Shown piece after piece: positions 51,001-54,000 of a DNA stretch of 64,000 bases; position 1 is the stretch's first letter; the number at the start of each line of letters is the position of its first letter. Where the stretch lies: NCBI RefSeq assembly GCF_000327385.1, contig NW_008708079.1, positions 191,717-255,716 on the forward strand. The letters are read 5' to 3'. This stretch comes from Lottia gigantea (taxonomy: Eukaryota; Mollusca; Gastropoda; Lottiidae). The translations under genes were made by a program, and so were the position numbers. The notes below the pieces were generated by a model. It was not told where the DNA came from, did no database searches, and was given only the letters and a program-made list of their open reading frames with translations.

Positions 51001-54000
51001 TTATATGGTGAGAAATTGTACAGAACTTCATTATTGTCTTCTACAATACATTTTTATATGTATGTGTCCAACATGGTACAACAATACAGTCAAGGTGTAG
51101 GAAGGGAAGGGTTGTACACAGAAAGGAAGACCATAGCAATAGAAAAGTACATTTTATATATGGCCCTAATTAAATGTATTGATATCCCATCTGTATATCA
51201 CATGAACAGGTAGGACCAGATTCCTTGGCCTGGTAGATAGACAACTTGGGCCTTACAAAATTCAGAGAAATTTGTTCTGTGATGTACAAGTTTTCGACCT
51301 CACCCCATTATTTTTAAACTATTGGATCTTAAAATGGACAAAATATTGAAATAGAACTTACCTCAACATTCAAATAAAAGAATAAAATCTGCTGACTACC
51401 TTTACTTGTCATGAATTCTAAAAATAAAATTGTACTCTAATCTATTCCTGTAGGGAATTCTTCTTATAATGAAAAAACACAACTTCTTTTTAAAAAAAAT
51501 ATTCAGACCCATGACCTTTAAAGTGGAACAATTTACAATGAGCGTAAAAATAATGTAAAAAAAAAGTTTAACTTTTGTCAATAACTATGACATTGTATAA
51601 TAATCTCAACAACTCTGTTGTTAAAAAAATTCAGAATTTTAATTGTTTATTACAAAATAGACTAATCATTCAATCAACTTAAAGTAACATATAGCCAGGT
51701 TTAATCTGAAGTCATACAGTTATTTTGGGTCTAAAAAACACTTTTCATTTCAGGATTTAAGTATTAGAGCTGTAGCAGAGAGTTTATAGCCAAGATTAGC
51801 TAAGATTAGCCAAGAAGCAACTTCCACCATTGGGTTGTTTTACTCTGAATACCCAGAAGTTAGTTAACAATAGATGGTCTTCAAACAAACCTACTTTATG
51901 TCTAGTTACCTTTCTAAAAATCAACCCATCTTAAATTTTTAATTTTTTCTAATGATAAGAGAGCAGAGATCTCCAATTCAAAATTTGATAGGCTATTTGA
52001 TTTGATGTGATGGTCATAACCATTCCATTCAGATATCTGTTATACACTCAAAAACATTAAGTTACATTGGAAACAACATATAACAGGGGTTATTTGTATT
52101 GGTGTTGATAGTAAGGAATATATAGTAAAGATTACAATTAATACATTGTACTGAAAATATTTTATTATCTCATCAATTTATAATTTATATATTATAACTC
52201 AACAACATCAAATCAAAATAAACTTTCTCAAATGTTGAAATAAAATCAAATCAAGAGTTGAAATAAAATCAAGAACTATTGATCTGAAAGTGGTGTATAA
52301 AGAGTAGTATCTTACCAATGAATGTTTGAAGAGCAATATTATTATCTATTACATCATGTAGATCTAATATATATAAATTGTTACACTTTAAAAATTCAGA
52401 CTCCTGAAAAGAGAAATACAAAAATATCAATATTCATAACATACAGTGTTTCTTTAAGACATATTCAATATTCTTCTTGTTATTGTGATTTAAGATTACT
52501 ATATTTGTTAACTGATTTATTATGTGTTGCAAGCAGTCCAATAAGTTCCATAATTTTATGATTTACGGAAAGTATTTTTTTCTTGCTACAGCCTGCAAAG
52601 TGTAACTGTATTAATGTAAAGAGTGATATCTATATTCTATGCTTTACTGAACTGGTGGAAACCTAAGACTTATCATTGTATTTGAACGAATATAATATGA
52701 AACAATTGCCCAATAACGAACATCATCTGAATGATTTGCAACCATGCATTTAAAATAAATACACAACCCATATTCACTACTGTTCTACTTGCCTCACAAT
52801 CAAAACAACAATGAAATGGTACAATTTAAGTCATTAATGCTGACTTCCAATTCAATTGTCAAGGTGCTTCAAGCCTTGTGTAACTAATTTATACTTAATG
52901 AGTTCTTATCTACCTCTGTTAATAGCTCATTATCTACAGGACCTTCTTGTAGCCGTTTTATTCTACTTAAATAGGTTTCTTTCACAAATCTTAAACTATT
53001 TAAATTCTGTTTCACTAACGTATCTGAAAAATATCATTTCAAAACAAGAGTATACAGATATATTTTACAAGAACATTATAAGATGGACAGCAGCAAGAAT
53101 TTTAAATTATAGTTTATAACTTTATAACAAAGAACTTATAGAGAAATTGTAATTGAAATAAGTACAGAATAAAACACAGTGGAGAGTTTTTATGATATAT
53201 CAAATCACCATCCTGAGGGATTTTCCAAGGGAAAGGCTTTTAAAAATCATAAAACCTTGATAGAAAGTCTTTCATCTGACTTTCAAACTAGTTGGTTTTT
53301 TTGTTTGGAAAGATAAGGAAATAACGGCCACAACTCATCAGCTCAACTTCAAGATTCTGTCAGTTCATCAACCAGTAAGTTAGACTTAAACTTTTATCGT
53401 TTGACAATTAATCTTGGATTCTCTCCATTATCAACCATAACTTTGTGCTGCAAAGTTTTGCAGTATTTTGTCAGAGAAAGTAAACCAAAGCGTCCAGGTT
53501 CCCCTTAAAACCGATTACAATGCATTGCTCGAACACAAGTTGCACCAGATAGCCTCTACTGGAGTTAACAAACATGAACTTGTATCTACCTAGACTATAT
53601 ATTTTGATAACGCCTTCTGGAGTCAGTATAGATAATTACCTCAGGATTTTATATGAGAGGCATTTTATGAAATATAATGGCATCACTAGAGGTTTATAAC
53701 ATGAAATGAGTTTCTAAGGAATATATTATATACAAATACAATACAGATCCCCATTACCTTGGTATTTATTTACAAACTAAAACCTCTTTAGATAACATTG
53801 TTTATAGTTATAGTCAAGGTTAGTTCTTATTTTGGGAATATGTTTGTAGATACAATAACCTTTATGAAGTCATGCTCCTACAAATTAAAATTTCTTGTTG
53901 TTGTCAGAGGCTATCAATTGAACTGGATAAATTGATACAACACTTTAAAAAATACACTTGCTCTATAAATTGGTGTTTTAACACTTACCATCATGTCCTC